Assembly: GCF_029688925.1 (NCBI RefSeq) | Contig: NZ_JARUKY010000008.1 | Location: forward strand, 124,001 to 188,000 | Length of the DNA stretch: 64,000 bases | Source of the DNA: Evansella sp. AB-P1 | GTDB lineage: Bacteria; Bacillota; Bacilli; Bacillales; Salisediminibacteriaceae | Direction: 5' to 3' | In this document: one piece after another, positions 54,703 through 63,787 of the stretch | How positions within the stretch are numbered: position 1 is the first letter of the stretch | How the letters are laid out: the number at the start of each line of letters is the position of its first letter | Made by a program: the position numbers and the translations under genes | Notes under the pieces: generated by a model | What the model saw: the letters and a program-made list of their open reading frames with translations, nothing else | Databases searched by the model: none | Told to the model about the DNA's origin: nothing

Positions 54703-55236
54703 TTAATCTAATTTTACATATGGTGTCACATGTAAAACACTTTCTTTTACGTCTACTACTAGTACTTGTTCACCATAAGGAATGGCTTGAACCTCAAAGC
54801 TAACAGCAGAACGGGCAATATTTCCTCCTGTTCCTTCAATCATAACTTCTCCAAAACCATCCTCTGGAATTGAAAGAATGACTTTTCCTACTCTTCCTTT
54901 TAAATCCTCGTCTGAATAGGCTAAAGTTGCTTCTGCTTTTGATAAAGGTATCAGAATGAAAATGTTTAATAATGTTACAAGAAGAAAAGCACTGAATAAT
55001 GAGACAACTAAGACTATGAGACTATGTACCTCTGTAAAACTTTCAATTACATAGGCCATTGAATTGAAAAAAGTTAAAAAAGACAAAATGAGTGTAGGAT
55101 TGATCGGACCTTCGGAAAGAGCTTCAAAAATGCCCTCAATGAAATCACTTAATAATATATAAACTAATGTTAAAACGCCACTTACAATAAATCCGAATAA
55201 ATAAATTGTTTCCAAAGAATATCCAAAAAGTTCCAT
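54703..55236 (-). CDS. NfeD-like membrane protein (YuaF-type)
   Basis: A 177-residue protein with three or four helices in the first 110 residues and a C-terminal OB-fold NfeD domain (GRVGKVILSIPEDGFGEVMIEGTGG, cited here by its GRVGK and GFGEV landmarks). The ClpP-class protease domain of long NfeD proteins is absent, so it is the short form that partners flotillin. Its ATG overlaps the PspA stop codon by one base (TAATG), so translation is coupled. Confidence 0.87.
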   Translation of the reverse strand: MELFGYSLETIYLFGFIVSGVLTLVYILLSDFIEGIFEALSEGPINPTLILSFLTFFNSMAYVIESFTEVHSLIVLVVSLFSAFLLVTLLNIFILIPLSKAEATLAYSDEDLKGRVGKVILSIPEDGFGEVMIEGTGGNIARSAVSFEVQAIPYGEQVLVVDVKESVLHVTPYVKLD

Positions 55237-55775
55237 TATTTATCCCGCCCATTTTTTTTCTTTATAATTTCTTTTAACCTCTCAAGCTCCAAATTATCCT
55301 CATTGTCCAATGAGTGTAGTTCTTTCTTATTACTTAAAGCAATAGGTCCAGTTTTATGTTTTATAGCATTAAGCTTAAATTCAAGATCTTGGTATTCTAG
55401 TTTCATTTGTTTTAGAGTGGATTTTAACTCTCTTAGCTTACTTTCTGTTTTTTCATGAACAACTTCAAGAAACTCTATTTCCTTTTTCACCTTAGCCTTA
55501 TCTTCAATATATCGGAGAGCTAATTCTTCATTTCCGATCTCTACAGCGTTTAGTGCTTGTTCTTCCCGTTTTTGTAGCTTGAGCTTCACTTCATTCAACT
55601 GCTTTAATAGACGTTTTTCTTCAGCGATCATTTTCGAGGTAGCGATTTCCGTCTCTGATACTTCATTCCACACATTTTTCACATAATTCTCAAGTATTAC
55701 TTCTGGGTCTTCTGCATTATCGACTAATTTAGAGAAGCCCCTAGTTCTTGCGAGACGTCTAAAAAACTGAATCAT
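55236..55775 (-). CDS. PspA/IM30-family protein, short form
   Basis: 179 residues, nearly all coiled coil (about 25-165), with the PspA-type N-terminal amphipathic helix FFRRLARTRGFSKLVDNAEDPEVIL. It is shorter than canonical PspA (about 220-230). PspA proteins bind stressed membrane from the cytosol. First gene of the PspA-NfeD-flotillin operon; AGGAGGGG precedes the ATG. The linkage suggests a membrane-fluidity or cell-envelope stress unit. Confidence 0.82.
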   Translation of the reverse strand: MIQFFRRLARTRGFSKLVDNAEDPEVILENYVKNVWNEVSETEIATSKMIAEEKRLLKQLNEVKLKLQKREEQALNAVEIGNEELALRYIEDKAKVKKEIEFLEVVHEKTESKLRELKSTLKQMKLEYQDLEFKLNAIKHKTGPIALSNKKELHSLDNEDNLELERLKEIIKKKNGRDK

Positions 55776-55950
55776 TCACCACCCCTCCTAGTTCGCTACA
55801 CAAATAATACAGTATCTGTAAATCGTAACATAAGTAAGACCTACAAATCACTACATTAGAAAAAGATTATACATTTTTACATGAAGTATTTTGAGCACTA
55901 CTATATTTACCGAACGAGAGTAGGAAAGGTTTCATTTTTTTATAGATATT

Positions 55951-57546
55951 CTACAGTATTAACGCCAACAATTGAGCTGAGATTGCAACAAAAATCAATG
56001 CGAATGGATACGCGGCAGCATATGCGATTGCTGGATCCTCTGAATCAATTAGGTTGTTACAAGCACCTAAACCTGGTGTACTTGTCATCCCACCACATAG
56101 TGCTCCTAACGAATGGATAATGCTTAACTTAAATATTTTTTTTGCTAATAAAAAGCCAAGGAATATTGGAATTATTGTAATTAAAGCACCGCCAATGATC
56201 AATCCGATTCCCTCTATTAAAACAACTTCTACTAATCCACTTCCTGCAGTTGTTCCTGCCCCTGCTAAAAACAGGACTAATCCTAGGTCCCGAATTACCC
56301 GGTTCGATGGTTGATAATATCTTGCTTGGATCGGTCCAACTTTACCAAAATGGCCGATTAATATAGCAATAAATAGAGGACCACCAGCTAACCCTAATGT
56401 CATACTTCCTAATCCAGGAATATATATAGGAAGCATTCCTACTAATATCCCTATAAGTAGTATTAAGCTAAGAGATAAAATATGTACATGGGTTTCTGTT
56501 AATTGCTTAGATCCAAATAATTTTTCTACCTCTTTTAATCGTCTTTCACTTCCTACAACTGTAAGGACATCACCCCGTTCAAACCTCCAAGTAGCGCTTT
56601 GATTAAATTCAAATCCACCTCTTTCCATGCTTGTAACGTTCACACCGTAATTTGCCCTTAACTTAATCTCACGTAAATTCTTACCAATTAAATCTTGGGA
56701 ATCAACAACAATTCGCTTTAAGCTTAAATTATCCTTATATTCGACCTTCTGTAATACTTCTGTTCCAACCTCATCCTTTAATCGTTTAAGGTCATCTGGA
56801 TAGCCCACTGCTATTAACTCATCACCCATTAATAATACAGTGTCATTCCTTCCTAAAAAGCTTCTGTCTCCCCGAACAACCTTACTAATAACAACTGAAT
56901 TATTTCGATCGAGCTTTAACTCTTTTATAGTCTTTTTATCCATCGCTTCATTTTCAATTCGAATCATCATTGATTGAGGAGAACCTTTATGTCGTACTGG
57001 ACCAACTGTTCTTTTCAAATCTTTTTCTAAATCTACTTTTAAAATACGTGGCAAAAGTTGTACAAATATGACAACTGCAATAACCCCAAATGGATATGCT
57101 ATTCCGTATCCCACTGATGCAATCGGGTCATTTGTTGCATCGAGGGCTGCAGCTAAACCCGGTGTACTTGTAAGTGCACCAGTCATTAATCCAATACTTA
57201 ATGGAGCAGACAGATTAAATAGCTTTGATACAATAATTGTCGTAACGGATGCAATAGCAACAACCATAAATCCAATTATCCCAAAAATAATACCACTACT
57301 TTTCATCATTCTAAAAAACCTTGGACCAGCTTGTAGCCCTACTGCTACAATGAATAAACTTAAACCTAAATTTTGAACTACTGGTGAAATTTCATATCCA
57401 AAATGTCCAAAAAACATTGCTACTAATAAAACACCTGATGCTCCTAAATTTAACCCTTTTATTGATAACTGTCCCACAATGGAACCTAATAATAAAATAA
57501 TAAAAATAAGAAACAACGTATCATCCAATAAAGAAACTATAGCCAT
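55951..57546 (-). CDS. AspT/YidE/YbjL-family anion exchanger with RCK_C domains
   Basis: A 531-residue transporter built as two membrane halves (about 1-170 and 355-531), each with the duplicated GAxTSTPGLAAA/GGMTSTPGLGAC-type motif, around a cytosolic insert with two TrkA-C-like domains (about 200-340). This is the architecture of aspartate:alanine exchangers and YidE-type proteins. The substrate cannot be inferred. It has no operon partner; GGAGG precedes the ATG by a suitable distance. Confidence 0.85.
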   Translation of the reverse strand: MAIVSLLDDTLFLIFIILLLGSIVGQLSIKGLNLGASGVLLVAMFFGHFGYEISPVVQNLGLSLFIVAVGLQAGPRFFRMMKSSGIIFGIIGFMVVAIASVTTIIVSKLFNLSAPLSIGLMTGALTSTPGLAAALDATNDPIASVGYGIAYPFGVIAVVIFVQLLPRILKVDLEKDLKRTVGPVRHKGSPQSMMIRIENEAMDKKTIKELKLDRNNSVVISKVVRGDRSFLGRNDTVLLMGDELIAVGYPDDLKRLKDEVGTEVLQKVEYKDNLSLKRIVVDSQDLIGKNLREIKLRANYGVNVTSMERGGFEFNQSATWRFERGDVLTVVGSERRLKEVEKLFGSKQLTETHVHILSLSLILLIGILVGMLPIYIPGLGSMTLGLAGGPLFIAILIGHFGKVGPIQARYYQPSNRVIRDLGLVLFLAGAGTTAGSGLVEVVLIEGIGLIIGGALITIIPIFLGFLLAKKIFKLSIIHSLGALCGGMTSTPGLGACNNLIDSEDPAIAYAAAYPFALIFVAISAQLLALIL

Positions 57547-57871
57547 TTATCACTCTACCTCCAAAGCATTTAACCATCATTATATAGCAACAACCGATTA
57601 TATAAGAAAAATCGGCAATGGGATCGCCGAAGTTCCAAAAGGTTAACGATTTTAAATTTATGTTTAGCCATTCTAAAAATTTATATATAAAGTAAAAATA
57701 ACATATTTAATAAAAAAATCATAAATCTAAAATACCATTGATCACATATTAACCTAAAAAATAGCTTTATTAAGGGAGATTGATTAACATTTTTGTGAAC
57801 GAACCTACATTTTTTTATAGTAGTTTTTCTTCTTTAACTTTAGAAGGAAGATTAGAGGGGCTACGAATCCA
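57547..57871. other. 325-bp intergenic region
   Basis: AT-rich without an ORF. Two short hairpins (CCGAT...ATCGG and CGGC...GCCG at about 57586-57628) lie upstream of the exchanger gene, and a TATAAT box (minus strand) lies near 57580. Nothing else is recognisable. Confidence 0.4.
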
Positions 57872-58744
57872 TTATATATGCTTCTTTACGTGGTTTATTA
57901 AAGGATAAAATCCATCAATGGTACACATTACTTCATCACCTTCATGTATGTCTACTGGTCCAGGTGTACCAGTTAGAATAATATCTCCTGGATATAAAGT
58001 TGAAATGCTTGAAAAAAAAGCTACAATTTTTGCAGGTGAATAAATCATATTATGGATGCTATTCTCATACACTACCTTTCCATTTAAAACTGTTGAAACA
58101 TTTAGCTTTTCTATTTGTTCTAGTTCATCCACCGTAATAAGAGTAGATCCAATACTTACAAATGTATCAAAACTTTTTGCTCTTGCTAAAAAACGTGGAT
58201 TCCTTTCATGAATGTCTGCTGCTGTCATATCCAAAGCAGTAGTGTAACCAGCAACCACGTCCTTATAATCTTCCTTTGATATGTGTTTACATTTCTTACC
58301 GATAATAATTGCAAGCTCACCTTCAGCCGTTGTTCTATCTGATTCACTCGGAATTACTATTGTTTCATTTGACCCAATGATGCTTGTAGTAGGCTTCAGA
58401 AAACAAACAGGCTCCCAATCAGTTTCTAATTCATCTTTCTCAGCCTGACCCTTAGCATAATTAAATCCAATCCCCCATACCTTCCCTGGATTATGTAGAA
58501 GAGGCGCATTATGATTATTTTCTAACTCACTTTGGAACGATTGTTTCTTTCTTAACATTTTATAGCCATCTTGATTAAACCATTGGACAATTTCATCTAA
58601 TTGACCTTTTTGCAAAATGCCTAAAAGTGTGTTTTCCCATTTCCTATTCGACACTTTATTTACATCTGTCATTAAGGTATATCCTTTTTCTGTTTGAATT
58701 GCTGTAACTATTTCCCCAGAATTTTTTATAGATATTAATTTCAC
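57872..58744 (-). CDS. Fumarylacetoacetate hydrolase family protein
   Basis: A 290-residue FAH-fold enzyme: VWGIGFNYAKG, CFLKPTTSIIG, the metal-binding EGELAIIIGKKCKHI with the E..E ligands, DMTAADIHERNPRFLARAKSFD (landmarks DMTAAD and KSFD), and ILTGTPGPVD. The family cleaves or decarboxylates acyl pyruvates and related diketo acids, and members are often annotated ureidoglycolate lyase, which would fit the purine context (inference). I choose GTG at 58744, about 8 nt after AAGGAG; an upstream ATG at 58777 would translate that site. It follows the amidase by 48 bp. Confidence 0.8.
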   Translation of the reverse strand: MKLISIKNSGEIVTAIQTEKGYTLMTDVNKVSNRKWENTLLGILQKGQLDEIVQWFNQDGYKMLRKKQSFQSELENNHNAPLLHNPGKVWGIGFNYAKGQAEKDELETDWEPVCFLKPTTSIIGSNETIVIPSESDRTTAEGELAIIIGKKCKHISKEDYKDVVAGYTTALDMTAADIHERNPRFLARAKSFDTFVSIGSTLITVDELEQIEKLNVSTVLNGKVVYENSIHNMIYSPAKIVAFFSSISTLYPGDIILTGTPGPVDIHEGDEVMCTIDGFYPLINHVKKHI

Positions 58745-58792
58745 CAAAACCTCTCCTTCCTGTGTTATAACTACCAATTATTAATGATTTAG

Positions 58793-59977
58793 CTAGTTTA
58801 TTCGTTGTTTTAGATGCTTGTTTACCCATTGTAGAAGTCTTAAATCTTCATGAGGTCCAGCAATAATGGAAAGCCCGATTGGAACCCCATTTATCTCCGT
58901 TACTGGAATCGTTATTTGTGGTAATCCTGCCATTCCAGCAATACCGGAAAGCTGCATCGTTTGTGATCTTCTTTTTTCAATTGCATCTCCAGATTGTTGA
59001 CATAGAGGGGCTACTCCTGGAACGGTTGGAATTACTAATAATCCATCATCTGCTAAAAGTTCAGTCATTCTTTTTTGGATATCTCCTCTTAATTCTTTGT
59101 ATGGTTTACTATCCAATTCTTTTAATGTACTTGCCCATTGAAATCTATCATTTATGTCAGGACCAAAAGTTGGCTTTACTTTCTTTATCCATTCTCCGTG
59201 GTTTTTCCATATTTCAATTCCTTGTAACGTTCTAAAGGCTGTGCTCCATGTAAGTAGGCCTTCTTTCGCTATTTTATAGTGAAAGATTTGGTTTCCAAAG
59301 CTTTCAATCCAAGAAACAAATGGAGATAAAGCTTCATTACTTTCTTTATCCGCTAATGAGAACGTATCTTCACCAATAATAATTCGCTTAAACTTTAAGC
59401 CAGTCTCATTTAGCTCTTTTTCAATAAGAGTTGATGCAACTTTGAGTAAAACATTCGTTTCTCTACTTAAAACTCCAACCGTATCAAAGCTTTGTGCTAA
59501 AGGAACGACCCCTTCTAAAGGAATTAATCCATGGGTAGGGCGGTATCCGTAAATCCCACAGTATGCTGCTGGAATTCGAACAGATCCCCCAGTATCAGTT
59601 CCTAATGCAAAATCAACAATCTCTGCTGAAACGGCTACAGCAGAACCGCTTGATGACCCTCCTGGAATACGTTTACTATCTTTTGGATTCACAGGTGTAC
59701 CGTAATGATAGTTTTCACCGTTTAAACTGTACATTAATTCATCCGTTATTGTTGTGCCAACTAACTTTGCCCCCTTGTTTAAAAGACGTGCAACAGCAGG
59801 GGCATATTCTTCTGCAGGATCATGGGTTCGAAGCCAGTCTGGGTTTCCTGCAGTACATGTGTGATTTTTAATATCAAATATGTCTTTAACGGCAAAGGTT
59901 AAGCCATCTAACCTCCCACTACTAGTAGGTTTCACGTTTAAGTCCTTATTTACAAAAGCGTGATAGTCCATTTTCAT
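58793..59977 (-). CDS. Amidase-signature family hydrolase
   Basis: A 394-residue amidase: catalytic K31 in FAVKDIFD, cis-Ser in GGSSSGSAVAVS (106-117) and nucleophile S132 in GTDTGGSVRIPA. It is shorter than GatA or AtzF and closest in layout to AMI1-like amidases. Lying just after pucG, it may hydrolyse an amide or ureido product of allantoin breakdown such as oxalurate or a ureido acid (inference; no sequence feature fixes the substrate). AGGAGGG precedes the ATG. Confidence 0.82.
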   Translation of the reverse strand: MKMDYHAFVNKDLNVKPTSSGRLDGLTFAVKDIFDIKNHTCTAGNPDWLRTHDPAEEYAPAVARLLNKGAKLVGTTITDELMYSLNGENYHYGTPVNPKDSKRIPGGSSSGSAVAVSAEIVDFALGTDTGGSVRIPAAYCGIYGYRPTHGLIPLEGVVPLAQSFDTVGVLSRETNVLLKVASTLIEKELNETGLKFKRIIIGEDTFSLADKESNEALSPFVSWIESFGNQIFHYKIAKEGLLTWSTAFRTLQGIEIWKNHGEWIKKVKPTFGPDINDRFQWASTLKELDSKPYKELRGDIQKRMTELLADDGLLVIPTVPGVAPLCQQSGDAIEKRRSQTMQLSGIAGMAGLPQITIPVTEINGVPIGLSIIAGPHEDLRLLQWVNKHLKQRIN

Positions 59978-60018
59978 GAATAACCCTCCTAAACCAATAG
60001 TAATAACCTTCCATCCTT

Positions 60019-61284
60019 TTAACTAACGGTACTTTCTGTCTCTGTTCTTTCCCATTGCTTATACATATCTAAAGCTGCTTGAACACCAGCACCAATGTTT
60101 AATTTTACTTGATGATGGATGAGAACAGCTTCAAAGGATGCCAAAGTTAATAAGATGTTCCTTTTTTGACAGCTATATCCCATCGTACCAATTCTCCATA
60201 TTTTCCCATGCAATGGACCGAATGAGCTTGCTATTTCTATCCCAAATTCCCCCAAAAGCATGGATCGTACAGAATCACCATTCACTCCCTGTGGAATGGA
60301 AACACACGTAACAGTAGGAAGCTTACAGCTGTTATCACCAAATAATGATAAACCCATGGCTTCAATACCTGCTACTAATGCCCTTTCATTCTGACGGTGA
60401 CGACGAAACCTTTCTTCTAGACCTTCCTCCACAATAACACTTAGACCTTCATATAACCCATATAGCATGGAAGTAGCCTCTGTATGATGGTTAAGACGTT
60501 CTGGACTCCAATAATCCTGCAGCTGACTTAAATCAAAATAATTACTTCTAATTCTTCTATTTACGTTATTAGATAAAAGGTGATCCTTCGTTGCAATACC
60601 TCTTTCAATAGACTTTCGTTGTAAAACGATTCTTTCTATTCGTTCGTTATACGTAATAGGTGCCATACCTGAAGGAACGGAAATACACTTTTGTGTTCCA
60701 GTAATAAGGGCGTCAACCATCCAATCATCTGGTTTCACTTCTGTACCTGCTACAGTAGCTACTGCATCAACAATAAACAAAGCATCTGCTTCCCTACATG
60801 CAAACCCAATTTCTTTTAATGGCTGCATACGACCAGTAGATGTGTCACCGTGAACTATTGCTACTATCTTTGGCTTCACTTTTTTTATTTCTTTTATTAC
60901 TGATTCTGGGTCAAATACACAACCCCAATCACAATTCATTAAATGGACATTTGCACCACATCGTTCTGCAATTTCTGTTAGTAAATAACCGAATCGCCCA
61001 AAGGAAGGAACTAGAACAGTATCTCCTTCTTCAATGACACTACATAACACAGCTTCAATACCAGCTCTTGAGGTACCATCTATTGGGTATGCCCAATGAT
61101 TCTTCGTTTGTAAAACTTTTCGTAATAGCTCCATAGTTTCATTCATTATGGATGTAAAACTAGGATCGAATTGTCCTAAAATAGAAGAAGACATTGCTCG
61201 TAAAACTCTTGGATCTACTTCAACTGGACCAGGTGTCATTATCGTTCGTGCTGGAACATGTAATGGTTCATATATCGATTTCAT
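60019..61284 (-). CDS. pucG: (S)-ureidoglycine-glyoxylate aminotransferase
   Basis: Transfers the amino group of ureidoglycine to glyoxylate, giving oxalurate and glycine. It is a 421-residue class V (fold I) aminotransferase: TPGPVEVDPRVLRAMS near the start, DGTSRAGIEAVL, VDAVATVAG, and PLP-binding Lys at residue 199 in ITGTQKCISVPSG, next to the B. subtilis PucG position (198, as I recall). The ATG at 61284 follows GGGGGA at 8 nt; an upstream frame to 61374 overlaps pucF and is rejected. It lies 17 bp after pucF. Confidence 0.88.
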   Translation of the reverse strand: MKSIYEPLHVPARTIMTPGPVEVDPRVLRAMSSSILGQFDPSFTSIMNETMELLRKVLQTKNHWAYPIDGTSRAGIEAVLCSVIEEGDTVLVPSFGRFGYLLTEIAERCGANVHLMNCDWGCVFDPESVIKEIKKVKPKIVAIVHGDTSTGRMQPLKEIGFACREADALFIVDAVATVAGTEVKPDDWMVDALITGTQKCISVPSGMAPITYNERIERIVLQRKSIERGIATKDHLLSNNVNRRIRSNYFDLSQLQDYWSPERLNHHTEATSMLYGLYEGLSVIVEEGLEERFRRHRQNERALVAGIEAMGLSLFGDNSCKLPTVTCVSIPQGVNGDSVRSMLLGEFGIEIASSFGPLHGKIWRIGTMGYSCQKRNILLTLASFEAVLIHHQVKLNIGAGVQAALDMYKQWERTETESTVS

Positions 61285-61301
61285 TCTCAACTTCCCCCAA
61301 T

Positions 61302-62543
61302 CTATTTTGCTAATCGAAGAAGCGACTGAAATAAGACTTGAGTGCCAGTAGCGCAATCTTCTTTTTCTGACCATTCATTTGGATGATGACTAATTCCATC
61401 CTTGGATCGAATAAAAATCATTCCCATCTCAGTCACTTTTGACATAATTAAGGAATCATGACCTGCACCACAAGGGAGTTTCATCGTTTTAATGTTTAGT
61501 TCTTTGCACACATCCTCTAATACCGCTATCATACTTTCGGAGCAGGAGGTTGGATCCACGTCCTTTTTCTTTACAATTTGAAACTGTATCTTTCTTTTTT
61601 TGCAAGTAATTTCAATTTTTCCATACACTTCGTTAACCATTTGTGTACGTATTTGCTTATCTACGTGACGTAAATCAACAGAGAAAGTTCCTTTCCCTGG
61701 AATAATATTTACTCCTCCAGGCTCTATTTTTAACTTACCAACTGTACCTACCCCTTCATAATGCTTTGCTATTTTCTCAATCTCTAGTAAAATTTCCGCC
61801 ATACATAAGGATGCATCTCTCCGCATGTCCATCGGTGTTGCACCTGCATGATCCGCGCTGCCAATTAAAGTCACCTCCAGCCAAATAGGACCTTGTATAT
61901 CTGTAACGATTCCAACTGCTAAGTTATTTTCTTCTAATACCTTCCCTTGTTCAATGTGCATTTCAATATAAGCTTTCATTTCGTTGCCATTTCTAACTGC
62001 ATCTTTATAATTTGTTGGATTTAAGTTTGCTTGTAAAAAAGCTTCCTGATATGACAGTCCTTTATCATCCTTTAATGTAAAATAATCTTCCGTTAATTCT
62101 CCTGTCATTCCTTTACTTCCTATATATCCAGTACCAAATCTTGATCCTTCCTCATCAGTAAAGGAGACCACATCAATTGGATGGGTTAACTTAATACCTG
62201 ACTCCTTTATGGTTCGAACTGCTTCGATTGCCCCTAACACACCTAAAGAACCATCAAAAATACCACCTTGGAAAACGGTATCAATGTGGGAACCTACAAT
62301 TACTGCTGGAGCATTTTCATTTGTACCTGCTAAGCTACCTATTATATTTCCAATCGGATCTACATGAACGTGAAGATCCGATTCTTTCATTAAGTTTATA
62401 AGATACTCTCTCGCCTCCAGATCCTCTAAACTTAGAGAAAGTCGCGTAATTCCTTCTTTTTTATTAGGACTAGCACCAATTTTAGCCAATTCCATTAATG
62501 TATTCCACAATCTCTTTTGATTGATCCTGTATGTTACAATCAT
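61302..62543 (-). CDS. pucF: Allantoate amidohydrolase
   Basis: Releases ammonia from allantoate to give ureidoglycine. The 413-residue M20-family binuclear metalloenzyme has VGSHIDTVFQGGIFDGSLGV with the first ligands, SFTDEEGSRFGTG with the catalytic Glu pair, YIEMHIEQG, DRR-equivalent SVDLRHVD, and the late PCGAGHDSLIMS. These match PucF/AllC rather than carbamoylases, helped by the partner pucG immediately downstream. AGGAGG precedes the ATG. PucR-like boxes lie upstream. Confidence 0.88.
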   Translation of the reverse strand: MIVTYRINQKRLWNTLMELAKIGASPNKKEGITRLSLSLEDLEAREYLINLMKESDLHVHVDPIGNIIGSLAGTNENAPAVIVGSHIDTVFQGGIFDGSLGVLGAIEAVRTIKESGIKLTHPIDVVSFTDEEGSRFGTGYIGSKGMTGELTEDYFTLKDDKGLSYQEAFLQANLNPTNYKDAVRNGNEMKAYIEMHIEQGKVLEENNLAVGIVTDIQGPIWLEVTLIGSADHAGATPMDMRRDASLCMAEILLEIEKIAKHYEGVGTVGKLKIEPGGVNIIPGKGTFSVDLRHVDKQIRTQMVNEVYGKIEITCKKRKIQFQIVKKKDVDPTSCSESMIAVLEDVCKELNIKTMKLPCGAGHDSLIMSKVTEMGMIFIRSKDGISHHPNEWSEKEDCATGTQVLFQSLLRLAK

Positions 62544-62610
62544 AAAATCATCCTCCTATAATTATCCACTTTCCTTCTCTCACGCTTTCCTATCACTTCG
62601 TATAGTTGGT

Positions 62611-62631
62611 CTCATTGTAATTACCAATGAG
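62611..62631. promoter_or_regulatory. Possible PucR-type operator before pucF
   Basis: CTCATTG and CAATGAG form a 21-bp inverted repeat with 7-nt spacing. On the minus strand it reads CATTGGTAATTAC, close to the published PucR box core CNTTGGTTAA. A second CTCATTGG (minus strand) lies at 62692-62699. A TTGGTA-17-TATACG pair overlaps it. Confidence 0.4.
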
Positions 62632-62807
62632 GCAACAGTCTTTATTCAACTTAAATAAATTTTAAACTCTTTATTGTTTAATTTAACTATGCCAATGAGA
62701 TATTTAATTTGTCTATTGCTAGATGTCTTCGTTAAAAGTGAGTTTCTAAACCCTATAGTTTGAGAATAAACATGGAATCAGGAGACATGAAAGATGAATG
62801 TTAATAT

Positions 62808-62838
62808 AAATGAGGTCAACCAGTGGTTGACCTCATTT
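62808..62838. terminator. Hairpin after the broken ABC ATPase gene
   Basis: Arms AAATGAGGTCAACCA and TGGTTGACCTCATTT with almost no loop. It overlaps the stop of the pseudogene; T-rich DNA follows on the plus strand. Confidence 0.6.
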
Positions 62839-63390
62839 ATTTTTGTTTCATTGGTGTCACAAATAATATAGTCGTATTCTCCTTTTCCCATATTTGTAAG
62901 AGCTTCATTTGAAGTGCTTGTCTCGTGATTTCATCCAGGGCAGCAAATGGTTCATCCATAAATAATAGCTTAGGCTTTGCTGCTAGTGCTCTTGCAATAG
63001 AAACTCGCATTTTCATCCCACCAGATAGTTGGCGTGGGTATGATTTTAAATAATCTTTCAGACCAACCATATCTATTACTCGAAGTTCTTCATCTTTACG
63101 TTTACGCTTATTTATCCCTCTCAATTCCAAAGGAAGCATAACATTATCAAGGACTGTCCTCCATGGCAATAAATTCGTATCTTGAAACACGAATGCCATA
63201 TCATTTGTTTTTTCAATAATATCCTTAGGTTCCTGACCAAATACGGTTATTGTTCCATTTGTCGTTTCCCCTAGTCCAGCTGCCATTCTCAAGGCAGTAG
63301 ATTTTCCACATCCCGAGTGGCCTAAGAAACTAATAAATTCACCTTCTTAACATTTTGAAACGACACCACATCTGTTTGAGGAGTAAGCAT
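62837..63390 (-). pseudogene. ABC transporter ATP-binding protein (SsuB/TauB/NrtD type), decayed
   Basis: The start MLTPQTDVVSFQNV (ATG 63390) runs out of frame into GEFISFLGHSGCGKST, which contains an intact Walker A. The roughly 20 codons that normally connect the first strand to the second are missing. The downstream frame is good through VFQDTNLLPW (Q-loop), LSGGMKMRVSIARALA (signature) and LLFMDEPFAALD (Walker B), but ends FVTPMKQK where the family has FVTHDIDEA, losing the H-loop and the last 60 or so residues. Two lesions therefore remove function. No permease or binding-protein gene lies beside it. Confidence 0.85.
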
Positions 63391-63413
63391 TATCATCTTC
63401 CCCTTTCCTAATT

Positions 63414-63776
63414 TTAACTTCCACGATATGTGCTATAGCCACCTGGAGCAATTAGCAAAGGAACATGATAATGTTCCTTTCTATTTCCTATTCCAAAACG
63501 AATAGGGACAATGTGAAGAAAGGGGTATTCATCTACCTTCTTCCCTTCACCTTTATAATAGTCTGCAACGCGAAAGACAAGCTCATAAATACCTACTTCA
63601 AACTCTTCTCCTTCTAATAATGGTTTATCCACTCTCCCATCAACGTTCGTTCTACATTCTTTTATTTTTATAAAATTTTCATCTGTTTGATTGTATTTCC
63701 AAAGCTCAATAACCATTTGACCTGCAGGCTTTCCTTTACTTGTATCTAGTACATGTGTCGTTAGTTTTCCGATCAT
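63414..63776 (-). CDS. pucM: 5-hydroxyisourate hydrolase (transthyretin-like)
   Basis: Hydrolyses 5-hydroxyisourate, the product of uricase, on the way to allantoin. It is 120 residues: MIGKLTTHVLDTSKGKPA carries the first active-site His, HIVPIRFGI is the middle strand, EHYHVPLLIAP the second His region, and the C-terminus is the diagnostic YRGS. The start is the ATG at 63776, 7 nt after GAGGAG, which overlaps the uricase stop; an upstream TTG lies inside that site. It is coupled to uricase as in B. subtilis pucL-pucM. Confidence 0.93.
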   Translation of the reverse strand: MIGKLTTHVLDTSKGKPAGQMVIELWKYNQTDENFIKIKECRTNVDGRVDKPLLEGEEFEVGIYELVFRVADYYKGEGKKVDEYPFLHIVPIRFGIGNRKEHYHVPLLIAPGGYSTYRGS

Positions 63777-63787
63777 ATTTCGACTCC

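Noticed and set aside
61285-61374. 30-residue N-terminal extension of PucG
   Set aside because: It overlaps the end of pucF and has no ribosome-binding site; the ATG at 61284 follows GGGGGA and gives the family length.
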